NCBI GenBank assembly: GCA_023423975.1
Contig: JAFAEO010000053.1
Coordinates: 62,001 to 126,000 of the forward strand
DNA from: Pseudomonadota bacterium
Lineage (GTDB): Bacteria; Pseudomonadota; Gammaproteobacteria; Burkholderiales; Burkholderiaceae_B
Direction: 5' to 3'
DNA length: 64,000 nt
This document shows, piece by piece, positions 52,555-60,737 of this stretch. Under the pieces are notes generated by a model. That model made no database searches and was not told the DNA's origin. It worked only from the letters and a program-made list of their open reading frames with translations. Each line of letters begins with the position of its first letter. The stretch's first letter is position 1. The translations under genes and the position numbers were made by a program.

Positions 52555-54159
52555 ATGCTAGGAGCTCATCTTGTTACAGACGCATTGCAACGTGCAGGCG
52601 TCAAAACGATATTCAGTCTTTCAGGCAATCAGATTATGCCCATCTACGATGCCTGCATTGATGCCGGTATTCGCATTGTTCATGTGCGTCACGAAGCCGC
52701 TGCGGTTTATATGGCCGATGCGTGGGCGCAACTGACTGGTGAAATCGGCGTAGCGCTGGTAACGGCAGCACCCGGTATTACCAATTGCCTGTCGCCGGTA
52801 TTTTCAGCACGCCTGGCTGAAAGTCCTATCTTGCTGCTCTCGGGAGATTCACCCATCTCGCAGGATGGCATGGGTGCATTTCAGGAATTGGACCAGATAG
52901 AGGTAACAAAAAAGCTTGTCAAAAAATCCTTGCGGTTAGCAAGCGCTCAAGACATAGACCAGGATATGACGTCGGCAATATCTTTAGCGCTATCGGGCCG
53001 CCCTGGTCCCGTCCATATTGCGATGCCGTTTGATCTGTTGCAGGAGGATGTTGATATTAGTAAAGTAAAGCGCGGACAGGCGCCCGCGCGGATCAGCATG
53101 TCCCTGTCGGCGGCTGATGCACAGCAAATCAAGGAGCGAATTGCGAAAGCAGAACGGCCATTGGTGCTGGTAGGCCCGATGAACAATGCGAGTCGTGCGC
53201 CAGATTTAGTAAAAAATGCCAGTAACGCTTTGCAGGCACCGATTATTGCCATGGAAAGCCCTCGCGGCCTGCGCGATCCCTCTTTGGGGCACTTTCCTCA
53301 GGTATTGAAAAAAGCGGATTTGGTTGTGCTGGTTGGCAAAACACTAGACTTCACGTTGAATTTTGGCCGATCGGTAGGTATGAATCCGGATGCGGACATC
53401 GTTGTGATAGACCCCGATGAAACAATGATCGATCGCGCCAAACAGTTATTGGGAACGCGTTTGTTCAAACACGCGCTAGCCGATTCAGATGCCGCTTTAC
53501 GCGAGCTGAGTGACTACACCTATCCTGGCAAGCGTGAGGCATGGTTGGAGGAGGTCGATTGCGCCATTTCAAACCGGGTGCTGAAGTCGCCATCTGATGA
53601 AAACACGGCCAATCCCGGGCCAAAAGCGATATGCCAGGCGGTTCAGAAAATACTGGACGAGGCGGCAGACCCCATTTTGATATCTGATGGCGGAGAGTTT
53701 GGCCAATGGGCCCAGGCCTTTTGCCGGGCGCCGACCCGGATAATCAATGGTTTGTCCGGCGCGATTGGCGGCGCCTTATGTTATGCAATCGCCGCAAGTA
53801 TCGCCCGACCCAATGCAACGATTATTGCCATGATGGGCGACGGGACGGTGGGCTTTCATAGTACCGAGTTTGAAACAGCAGCACGGGAAAATGCTAAGTT
53901 TATTGCAGTTGTTGGCAACGATTCGCGCTGGAATGCCGAGTATATGATTCAATTGCGCGAGTATGGGCCTGACAGGCTGTACGGGTGCACATTGAACGAC
54001 TCCGCCCGCTATGATCTGCTGGCGTCTGCGCTGGGCGCTCAAGGTGCTTATGCAGAGCAGGCAGATCAACTGGATGAGGTACTTAGCAAAGCAATCACGC
54101 ATCCTGGCGCAACATGCATCAATATCAGGATGGAAGGGCAAGCGGCGCCTGTTTTTTGA
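52555..54159 (+). CDS. Thiamine-diphosphate-dependent enzyme, acetolactate synthase-like
   Basis: A 534-residue ThDP enzyme with three domains: N-terminal Pyr domain with the catalytic Glu E47 (VHVRHEAAAVYMADAW) and GALVTAAPG-like loop, central domain (GPMNNASRAPDLVKNASNALQAPIIAMESPRG), and C-terminal PP domain with the ThDP/Mg motif GDG...N (MMGDGTVGFHSTEFETAARENAKFIAVVGND, near 429-457). True acetolactate synthases, oxalyl-CoA decarboxylases and benzoylformate decarboxylases share this plan; the substrate is likely a 2-oxo acid. The ATG at 52555 fits the fold start (LGAHLVTDALQRAGV); upstream codons look non-coding. It follows the broken Bug gene and lacks an ilvH-like small subunit, so a catabolic role is favoured. 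Confidence 0.87.
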   Translation: MLGAHLVTDALQRAGVKTIFSLSGNQIMPIYDACIDAGIRIVHVRHEAAAVYMADAWAQLTGEIGVALVTAAPGITNCLSPVFSARLAESPILLLSGDSPISQDGMGAFQELDQIEVTKKLVKKSLRLASAQDIDQDMTSAISLALSGRPGPVHIAMPFDLLQEDVDISKVKRGQAPARISMSLSAADAQQIKERIAKAERPLVLVGPMNNASRAPDLVKNASNALQAPIIAMESPRGLRDPSLGHFPQVLKKADLVVLVGKTLDFTLNFGRSVGMNPDADIVVIDPDETMIDRAKQLLGTRLFKHALADSDAALRELSDYTYPGKREAWLEEVDCAISNRVLKSPSDENTANPGPKAICQAVQKILDEAADPILISDGGEFGQWAQAFCRAPTRIINGLSGAIGGALCYAIAASIARPNATIIAMMGDGTVGFHSTEFETAARENAKFIAVVGNDSRWNAEYMIQLREYGPDRLYGCTLNDSARYDLLASALGAQGAYAEQADQLDEVLSKAITHPGATCINIRMEGQAAPVF

Positions 54160-54455
54160 GCCGAGTGGGGCGGCCACGAGAAAGCGTATCAGGGCGAATT
54201 CGCCTGGATATGGTAAGTATGACGATACCCGCTAAAAATGGCGGCTGTATTATGAGCTGTGTCTCAAGAGCTGGATGCTGTTCCTGCCTTGAGGGTGCTA
54301 GATAATATTATCGATGTCAAGTCTTGCCCGAGGCGTGTAAATCAACTTCTGATTCTATAGACATTGTGTGGCAAACAAGTCTTTGTTAGAGCGAGTTTGA
54401 GCCGGGACAAATGAATGCCAGGCAAATTTTCCCCTCAGTACACACCTTTGAAATA
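54160..54455. other. Gap between convergent genes
   Basis: About 300 bases between the ThDP enzyme and the sulfatase genes. I see no gene and no strong terminator hairpin. Confidence 0.45.
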
Positions 54456-55901
54456 TCATGAGGATGGAACAGGCGTTGCCCCGGGGGTTCCGATACCCAG
54501 CGCGGCGTCGCGGCCACCAAATTTCTGAATCAACTCGTGCTGATCGGATTTCGCCTGGGCGTCGACCTCAATAGGATCAATTAAGGTGTAGAGCCGTTTT
54601 TGCATGGACTCAACTACGTCAGCGTATTTGGGATTGTGAGCCAGGTCATGTGTCTCAAGTGGGTCATTCTCCAGATCAAACAACTCAGGTTCATATCCGA
54701 CGTAATGATGGTACTTGTATTGACTGTCAGCGAGCATATATCCAGCCGATTCCGAACCCACTGCGTGATATTCAGAAAATGCAAATCGTGCTGGATCATA
54801 AGGTTTGTTGGCGCTGTCAACCAAAGATAGACCGGGAAGATCCAAGTCGGATTCGGTTGGTGCAACGCCAACTCTCTGCAGTATTGTGGGAAATATATCG
54901 ACCAGCGAGACATTTGTCTGTACAGTTTGATCAACTGGCACGTCGGGTCCTTTTAGAATCATGGGGATGGATGTTGAGTCTCTGTATAGCATGCATTTGT
55001 TCCACAATCCACGCTCTCCCATATTGTCTCCGTGGTCACTGGAATAAATGACAGTCGTATTCTCTGCCATACCTGATTGAGTCAGCGCATTAAGAATATT
55101 ACCGATCTGATGATCCATGAAGGACGTTAATGCATAGTACGAGGCTAAAGCCAGTTGGCGCCGCTCATCTGTTCCCAGTTGTTCGTCATGTCCGCTAAAG
55201 CGTGCGTGGCGCTCGGCCCATGGGTGGCGGCGGTAACCTCTATCGGGATGCAGTCGGGGCAGTGGCATGCTATGAACGGGATAGCGCTCCAAATATTCGG
55301 GCGGAACGATAAGTGGAAAATGAGGGGCGACAAGGCCAACGAATAGTACCCAGGGCGATGAGGCTGTCATGCGACTGCGCTTATGCAGCCACTGAGCAGC
55401 TTCTTGAGCCACGGCGCGGTCAAATCGGTTGTAGCTGGATTCCCCAGCACCTATGTTCTTGAATAAAGCAGCGGTTGGGAAGGGATCTGGTAGTGGATCC
55501 CGCACCGAACCCCAAACCTGACCAATACCGTCCTGAATATGTGCCGCCAGCAGTTGTTGGTCAAAGCCTGTGGCGTCGTTTGCATCTCGGTAGTGCAGTT
55601 TGCCGATTGACTGTACCGGTACACCGGCTGCTTGTAACCGGTGTCCCCAGGAAGGTGGATTTCCCTGGTATGCCAATGCATTATCCCAACAACGATGCTG
55701 ATGTACGTAGCGACCTGTTGCGAGGCTCGCCCTTGCCGGCACACAGATTGGCGAAGGTGTATAAGCGTTGATAAAGCGGGTGCCTTGCCGGGCTAATTTA
55801 TCAAGATTAGGGGTAGAGGCGATAGCGTCTCCGGCGCATCCCATAATGCGGGCATTATGCTCGTCAGAGAGCAGGATAAGAACATTCGATGTAGATGTCA
55901 T
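54456..55901 (-). CDS. Cys-type sulfatase / phosphonate monoester hydrolase-like enzyme
   Basis: A 481-residue arylsulfatase-superfamily hydrolase. The nucleophile motif is PICVPARASLATG (C53-x-P55-x-R57), where the Cys is converted to formylglycine. Metal ligands are in LLSDEHNARIMG (residues 11-20) and YSSDHGDNMGERGLWNK; the lysine and histidine of the active site also look present. The overall plan resembles choline sulfatase and phosphonate monoester hydrolases of Burkholderia and Rhizobium. There is no signal peptide, so it is probably cytoplasmic. It lies 18 bases after the Bug gene in one operon, under a divergent LysR regulator, which suggests uptake and cleavage of an organic sulfate or phosphonate ester. 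Confidence 0.88.
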   Translation of the reverse strand: MTSTSNVLILLSDEHNARIMGCAGDAIASTPNLDKLARQGTRFINAYTPSPICVPARASLATGRYVHQHRCWDNALAYQGNPPSWGHRLQAAGVPVQSIGKLHYRDANDATGFDQQLLAAHIQDGIGQVWGSVRDPLPDPFPTAALFKNIGAGESSYNRFDRAVAQEAAQWLHKRSRMTASSPWVLFVGLVAPHFPLIVPPEYLERYPVHSMPLPRLHPDRGYRRHPWAERHARFSGHDEQLGTDERRQLALASYYALTSFMDHQIGNILNALTQSGMAENTTVIYSSDHGDNMGERGLWNKCMLYRDSTSIPMILKGPDVPVDQTVQTNVSLVDIFPTILQRVGVAPTESDLDLPGLSLVDSANKPYDPARFAFSEYHAVGSESAGYMLADSQYKYHHYVGYEPELFDLENDPLETHDLAHNPKYADVVESMQKRLYTLIDPIEVDAQAKSDQHELIQKFGGRDAALGIGTPGATPVPSS

Positions 55902-55919
55902 GGCTTTATGGGAATGCGT

Positions 55920-56885
55920 TCAGTTTGAAAATGTGTTGCCAGAGTTTGATAAGGCTTTACCCCACATTACGTAATCGTGTAGCACCAGCTCCCTGAAGTC
56001 GCTGGCAGACATGGGGGCTGGCAAAAAGCCTTGTAAGGTAAGGGTATCGTGCAGAGCTTTTGAATTGAGCGCGTTGTTAATGGCGGTATTCCATTGTTTG
56101 ACTGTCTCGGAAGACATAGTAGCCGGGGCAAGAATACCAAACCACTCTTCAATTGCCAGCCCTGGGTAACCGAGTTCCTTAAGGGTGGGGACATCAGGTG
56201 CGTGTTTATCTCTATGGGCACCTGTGGTTGCCAACAGCTTTAGCCGTCCATCACGCACCATTGGTAAAAGAGAAGGCACGGTGGAGATGACCGCTGGTAT
56301 CTGTTTGCCCAGCGCATCATTGATAGCGGGGCCAGCGCCCTTGTATGGCACATGAACCAGATTGACTCTGGATTGCTCGGCAATCGTCTCTCCTACAAAG
56401 TGTGGCGATAAACCTATGCCAGCAGTGCCGTAGGCGGCCAATTTTTGCGAATCGTGCGCCAATTTCAGAAATTGCGCCAGGGTTGCTGCGTTCACATCCG
56501 GCGAAACCGCTACGCCTAACGTGTAGGTTGCCAGGCGTGCGACTGGCACAAGATCTTTTTCGGGGTCGTACTGGAAATGTTTGTTGGTATGGGGCGTCAT
56601 GGTTATGCTGCCGCCAGGCATGATCACGAGTAAAGCGCTATTGCGCGAGGCATTACGTACTGCGTCGATAGCCATCATTCCACTGGCACCAGGCTTATTT
56701 TCGACAACGATCTTGTGCTTTCCCGTTTTATTGAGCTCATTTGCCAGAGCACGGGCAACCGAGTCCAGTCCTCCGCCGGCCTGAAATCCAACAACAAGCG
56801 TCGTGGGCAATTCAGTGGCATGCGCGCCCCAGGTCATACAGGCCATTAGGATCATTGGCAATGTCTTGCGGATAGCCATAAGCAT
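55920..56885 (-). CDS. Bug/TctC-family periplasmic binding protein
   Basis: A 321-residue receptor. AAAGGAG lies 7 bases before the ATG at 56885; the signal MLMAIRKTLPMILMACMTWGAHA is followed by TLVVGFQAGGGLDSVARALANELNK (a variant of the usual GGxxD loop), VVENKPGASGMMAIDAVR and YDPEKDLVPVARLATYT. It is the first gene of the Bug-sulfatase operon. Its ligand is probably the sulfatase substrate or a related anion (inference). No membrane transport genes are nearby. Confidence 0.9.
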   Translation of the reverse strand: MLMAIRKTLPMILMACMTWGAHATELPTTLVVGFQAGGGLDSVARALANELNKTGKHKIVVENKPGASGMMAIDAVRNASRNSALLVIMPGGSITMTPHTNKHFQYDPEKDLVPVARLATYTLGVAVSPDVNAATLAQFLKLAHDSQKLAAYGTAGIGLSPHFVGETIAEQSRVNLVHVPYKGAGPAINDALGKQIPAVISTVPSLLPMVRDGRLKLLATTGAHRDKHAPDVPTLKELGYPGLAIEEWFGILAPATMSSETVKQWNTAINNALNSKALHDTLTLQGFLPAPMSASDFRELVLHDYVMWGKALSNSGNTFSN

Positions 56886-56977
56886 GGGCAGTCTCCTTTA
56901 TTATAAAAATAGCGTTATTTAGGTGAAAGTATCGGACAATTCGTTATTCAATAAAAGTGATATTATTTTGTTTTGAT

Positions 56978-56993
56978 ATTACCAAAAGGTAAT
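56978..56993. promoter_or_regulatory. Palindrome overlapping the LysR start codon
   Basis: ATTACC (56978-56983) and GGTAAT (56988-56993) form a perfect dyad around AAAA, overlapping the first possible ATG (56992) of the LysR gene. It could be an autoregulatory site; it also favours the second ATG (57004) as the real start. Confidence 0.4.
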
Positions 56994-57972
56994 GTATTTA
57001 ATTATGGATCCGATTACGCCGATTACGCCGATTACATTGGAACGCGCATTTCGCTATGGCCTGAAGCTTGGGCACTTGCGCATCATTACTACACTTGCAA
57101 GAGTAGGGCGTGTCAGCCGTGTAGCAGAGCTTTTCAACGTAACGCAACCGGCCATTTCTAAGCAGCTAGGCGAACTGGAGCAGTTATTGGGTGCCCCGGT
57201 CGTCGCCCGTTCTGGTCGGCGAGTTGTGCTGACACCCACTGGAGAGGTATTGCTAAAGTACGGGAGGCAAATCCTTTACAATTTGGAGGCTGCACAGCGT
57301 GAACTCGAGCAATTGAGGGAAGGGGGCGTTGGGCATCTGAAAATAGGCGCCGTAGCGACGACCATGCCCACTCAAGTAGCCAAAGGCGTCGTGCGCTTGC
57401 GCCAACGGGCCCCCGGGCTCACTATTACACTGACTGAAGCCACGACCGATACGCTTTTTCCGGCGGTGCGGGATGGAGATCTTGATATGGTGATTTCGCG
57501 TACTCGTATCGACAGAACCGTGGAGGAGTATGGGGCTTTGGAAGAGCGTTTGATTAATAAGGATCCGCTAGTCATCGTGTGTTCCAGCTTGCATCAATTA
57601 GCAGGGCGTAAGTCCCTACGTTGGGCTGATCTTTCTCCCTACACCTGGATTCTGCCACCAGACGGTTCGGCCATTCACGACGGCTTAATGCGTTTATATA
57701 AAAAACATTCATTACGCCCGGGCGTGGGAACGATAACCGCGAACTCAATTGCTGTCCTGCCAGCGCTTTTAGCTAATAGTCAACTGTTAGGCTTGATGCC
57801 GCGTGCTTACGTTGTTGACCTGGTCGATCGAAAACTGCTTGCCGTACTACCTTTGACCTTCTCGCGCACGGCGCAAGAAGTGCGAGCAGTGTGGCGGCGC
57901 GAAAATGAAAATCCAGCAGTCCGCCTTTTTCTGCAAAGTTTAAGTGGGGAATTGGGTATTGAAAGCGCATAA
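56992..57972 (+). CDS. LysR-family transcriptional regulator
   Basis: A 326-residue regulator, or 322 if it starts at the ATG at 57004. HTH: LKLGHLRIITTLARVGRVSRVAELFNVTQPAISKQLGELEQLLGAPVVARSGRRVVLTPTGEVLL (about 24-88), then a type 2 periplasmic-binding-like effector domain (GVGHLKIGAVATTMPTQVAKGVVRLRQRAPGLTITLTEA). The N-terminus holds PITPITPIT, coded by a tandem gattacgcc repeat. It is divergent from the Bug-sulfatase operon and most likely controls it. The GbpR/CbbR-like layout is common in sugar-acid and sulfonate pathways. Confidence 0.9.
   Translation: MYLIMDPITPITPITLERAFRYGLKLGHLRIITTLARVGRVSRVAELFNVTQPAISKQLGELEQLLGAPVVARSGRRVVLTPTGEVLLKYGRQILYNLEAAQRELEQLREGGVGHLKIGAVATTMPTQVAKGVVRLRQRAPGLTITLTEATTDTLFPAVRDGDLDMVISRTRIDRTVEEYGALEERLINKDPLVIVCSSLHQLAGRKSLRWADLSPYTWILPPDGSAIHDGLMRLYKKHSLRPGVGTITANSIAVLPALLANSQLLGLMPRAYVVDLVDRKLLAVLPLTFSRTAQEVRAVWRRENENPAVRLFLQSLSGELGIESA
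57009..57035 (+). repeat. Short tandem repeat in the LysR coding start
   Basis: A 9-base unit gattacgcc, coding Ile-Thr-Pro, is present in nearly three copies directly after the start codon. It is a possible slippage site at which the N-terminus could change by three residues without a frameshift. Confidence 0.6.
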
Positions 57973-58043
57973 CACGGGCCGTGACGGCTGCTATTCGATG
58001 TAGATAACCGCCGCCTGTTCCACTGCTCAGGCAGCGTACGGCG

Positions 58044-58550
58044 CTAGCGAGCTTCGGAAAGATAAGCGAGATAATCCGAGGTGCCGCGGCTGAGCGCCGG
58101 CTGATTGAACTGGTAGTCTTCGCCCGGTTCATCTTCGAAGCCGTACATGGCAAAAAACGGCTGGTAATCGGCACCAACGTAGTTGGCGGTAATTTCAAAT
58201 GGTCTGAGGATGTCTTCCAGACGCTACTGATAGCGGCCCTGAGGTGAATAGTCATGTTCCCGCACGCCAGCAGATACGGCCAGCGCCAGCTTGCGACCGC
58301 GCATTTTGTGCCCGCTTTTCGAACCATAGGCCCAGCCATAGACAAAAACATCGTCCAGCCATTTTTTCAACAACGGCGGGCAATTGAACCAGAACACGGG
58401 AAATTGCAAGACAACCTTGTCATGTGCTTCGATCAGCGCTTGCTCACGGGCGACGTCAAATTGCCAGTCTGGGTAGGTGCCGTAAAGATCGTGGATAGTG
58501 TACAGGTCGGGGTAACCCGCGAGGAGAACCCTGATCTGGATTTTAAAAGC
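58044..58550 (-). pseudogene. NAD(P)H:quinone reductase / flavodoxin-2 family, decayed
   Basis: On the minus strand a flavodoxin-like quinone reductase (KefF/MdaB family) is readable: KIQIRVLLAGYPDLYTIHDLYGTYPDWQFDVAREQAL, then VVLQFPVFWFNCPPLLKKWLDDVFVYGWAYGSKSGHKMRGRKLALAVSAG, and after a TAG at 58224-58226, RLEDILRPFEITANYVGADYQPFFAMYGFEDE up to the true stop at 58044. The start codon is missing, about 25 residues between LLAG and PDLYTIHDLY seem deleted, and the TAG interrupts the frame. The 5' end abuts the truncated virB11 at about 58540, so the element boundary probably cut this gene. Confidence 0.8.
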
Positions 58551-59459
58551 TTAATGGAGCTGGCAAACGTGCTGGCGATTTTTAATCAAAAGCATATTAG
58601 CCTGGCCTAGCCCATGCATTCGGTCATGCTGCCAGATGGAGAACGCGGCCATATTCTGATCCCGCTTGCGTGTGAGGAACAGACAGTCGTGTATGGCTTC
58701 AGAAAACCGTCACAGGAACGGTTTTGTTTGGCTGACTATATTCATAGCGGCCGTCTAGACAGGGTTCGGGATGTGAGCGAAACTGCCTTAGAAGCGTTGA
58801 ATGTCCTTGAGGGACTCTACAGCGGTCGTCAGTATCGGGATGTGGCCGATCAATTGCGTATTCCATATGATGTGCGGCTGGAGGACTTTGAACTCGACCT
58901 GTTGCATTACAAGGCCAATCGGGATTTTGCTAATTTTTTCCAATTGGCTGTGCACAAACTAAACATCTGCATGGTTGGTGGCACGGGATCTGGAAAAACA
59001 ACGTTCTCAAAGGCCATTGCTGACCTGATTCCCGGCCATGTTCGTATTGCGACACTTGAGGATTCACATGAACTGGATTTACCTAATCATCCGAATCATG
59101 TTCATTTATTTATCAAAGAGCATGTCACTGCGCAGGCGTTGATTGCTTCCTGCATGCGGATCAAGCCTGACCGAATCTTTCTGACCGAGCTGCGCGGCGG
59201 GGAAGCCTGGGACTATCTGACAGCGCTAAATACTGGTCATCCCGGGGGATTAACGTCCGTGCACGCCAATGACTCCCGGAGCGTGTTTCATCGGATCGCG
59301 GATCTGGCCAAGCAATCGACGGTCGGGGCAGGGATGGATTATCAGTATCTGCTGGGGAACGCCAAAAAGACGATTGATATTGTGTGTTTTTTTAATGACA
59401 CGTACATGACCGAACTGTATTACGACCCGGTGCAAAAAAGCATAGCCTTGGATGGCTGA
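58536..59459 (+). pseudogene. virB11: VirB11-type T4SS ATPase, 5'-truncated with in-frame TAG
   Basis: The last three quarters of a VirB11 traffic ATPase, the cytoplasmic hexamer that powers type IV secretion and conjugation. The frame is recognisable from LDFKSLMELANVLAIFNQKHISLA, is interrupted by TAG at 58608-58610, and continues PMHSVMLPDGERGHILIPLACEEQ. Walker A is GGTGSGKTT (about residues 122-130 counted from the ATG at 58614), then the Asp box LEDSHELDLP, Walker B region RIKPDRIFLTELRGGEAWDYL and the His box GHPGGLTSVHAND. About 80 N-terminal residues are missing. An ATG at 58614 could give a 281-residue ATPase-only protein, but without the N-terminal domain it is unlikely to work. 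Confidence 0.8.
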
Positions 59460-59507
59460 GACAAAATGCTCCTCGTCTCATATATACGCACTATTACAGC
59501 ACAATTA

Positions 59508-59831
59508 TTAAGCGACGCACATAACGTTAACGTGCCCGATTTCTTCGGTTGCTTTTTCAGGTCCGATGACGATTTGTACCTCACGTCCAAGACGCACGAG
59601 GCAATCGAGCATTTTTGCTTCACTTATACCTCTAAATTGGCCGCGCAGCAGATTGGACAATTTAGGTTGTGAGATACCAAGTGCAGTGGCAGCTTGTTGT
59701 TGTGTCCAACTACGAGATCGAATAATTTCACTTATTTTGGCAGCCAGTTGTGCCTTAACGAGCATTTCGTTCGCATTGGTAAATCCTAAGTCTGCATAGA
59801 CATTGCCGCTGCTTTTTTCAATAGCAATCAT
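59508..59831 (-). CDS. higA: HigA-type antitoxin (XRE family)
   Basis: A 107-residue antitoxin with an HTH of the Xre/HTH_37 kind (KAQLAAKISEIIRSRSWTQQQAATALGISQPKLSNLLRGQFRGISEAKMLDCLVRLG, residues about 26-82). It binds and neutralises the toxin and represses the operon. The gene is second in the operon and its ATG overlaps the toxin stop by four bases, the toxin-first order typical of higBA. A palindrome upstream of the toxin gene is its likely operator. It lies antisense within the conjugation region. Confidence 0.92.
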   Translation of the reverse strand: MIAIEKSSGNVYADLGFTNANEMLVKAQLAAKISEIIRSRSWTQQQAATALGISQPKLSNLLRGQFRGISEAKMLDCLVRLGREVQIVIGPEKATEEIGHVNVMCVA

Positions 59832-60193
59832 TTGTTTTCTCCTAATGCGTGATTTTGAACCTCTTTCAGCCTTGCGCGGATTAGGTCCATATCAGGTTTT
59901 GGGGTCGCTATTCCCTTGGTGGATTTCTTTTGAAAACAGTGCAGAACATAGACGGCATTTCCAAATTTGACTGTGTACACCGCACGGTACGTCCCACCGT
60001 CTGCATTTTCCACGACCTCGACTATTCCAGCAGAGCCAAAACCCTTTAATGGTTTGGCTTGCGGATGCATCGTACCGATTTGAGCTAGATGTAACGCAAA
60101 TCCGAATGTATCTTGCACATCTTCCGGCATCGCAGTCAGGTCTTTTTTGCTGGACGCGACCCAATACAAAGACTTTATCTTTCCTTCTTTCAT
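59828..60193 (-). CDS. higB: HigB/RelE-type toxin (phage Gp49-like)
   Basis: A 121-residue toxin of the Gp49/HigB family, a ribosome-associated mRNA endonuclease. Typical segments are KIKSLYWVASSKKDLTAMPEDVQDTFGFALHLAQIG, AKPLKGFGSAGIVEVVENADGGTYRAVYTVKFGNAVYVLHCFQKKSTKGIATPKPDMDLIRARL, with the conserved basic residues near the end. It overlaps higA. As a type II addiction module it would stabilise the mobile element that carries it. Confidence 0.92.
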   Translation of the reverse strand: MKEGKIKSLYWVASSKKDLTAMPEDVQDTFGFALHLAQIGTMHPQAKPLKGFGSAGIVEVVENADGGTYRAVYTVKFGNAVYVLHCFQKKSTKGIATPKPDMDLIRARLKEVQNHALGENK

Positions 60194-60200
60194 ATCTGCA

Positions 60201-60220
60201 TTATACCTAAATTGGTATAA
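60201..60220. promoter_or_regulatory. Palindromic operator upstream of higB and ssb
   Basis: TTATACC (60201-60207) and GGTATAA (60214-60220) are exact complements with a 6-base spacer, 8 bases upstream of the toxin start and 33 upstream of the divergent ssb start. A TATACC/GGTATA dyad is the kind of site used by HigA-type repressors, so HigA could control both higBA and ssb. Confidence 0.7.
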
Positions 60221-60252
60221 AAAACAATCACTATTCTCAAAGGATGTTTTTC

Positions 60253-60699
60253 ATGTCTGCTTACATCAATGAAGTGACCGTCATGGGCAACCTCGGTAAG
60301 GACCCTGAATTACGCTATTTTGCCAATGGTACGGCCAGTTTGCGCATTTCCATTGCGACAAGAGAGCAATGGCCCGACAAGGACACAGGCGAAGTCAAAG
60401 AGGGCACACAATGGCATACCGCCTCACTAGTAGGCAATCAAGCCGAGATTGTCGCCAAATATATGAAAAAAGGCGACAAGATTTGGATCCGCGGCCCGCT
60501 GCAAACCAAGATCTATGAGGATAGCCGCAGCGGCATGAATCGCTTATCGGTCCTGGTCAAAGTCCATGATATGAAAATGATCCACAGCAGAATCCGGCAT
60601 GGCGAGGGGGTAGAAGACCAACCGCAGCAGGTGGCACCCGTTCAGGAAAATGTCGAAACCACTCGGTTTCAGGCAAACCCGCTTGAGCAGTTTGGATGA
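60253..60699 (+). CDS. ssb: Single-stranded DNA-binding protein (plasmid/ICE type)
   Basis: A 148-residue SSB. AAAGGA 8 bases upstream supports the ATG at 60253 over the one at 60244. The OB fold is clear: INEVTVMGNLGKDPELRYFANGTASLRISIATREQW, TQWHTASLVGNQAEIVAKYMKKGDKIWIRGPLQTKIYED. The C-terminal tail is Gln/Pro-rich and ends LEQFG rather than the acidic DDDIPF tip used for protein contacts by the housekeeping SSB. It protects single-stranded DNA during conjugative transfer. It lies just before virD4. Confidence 0.92.
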   Translation: MSAYINEVTVMGNLGKDPELRYFANGTASLRISIATREQWPDKDTGEVKEGTQWHTASLVGNQAEIVAKYMKKGDKIWIRGPLQTKIYEDSRSGMNRLSVLVKVHDMKMIHSRIRHGEGVEDQPQQVAPVQENVETTRFQANPLEQFG

Positions 60700-60737
60700 A
60701 GGCTTGTCAGTCGTTCATTTATTAGGAGACGCTCTTG

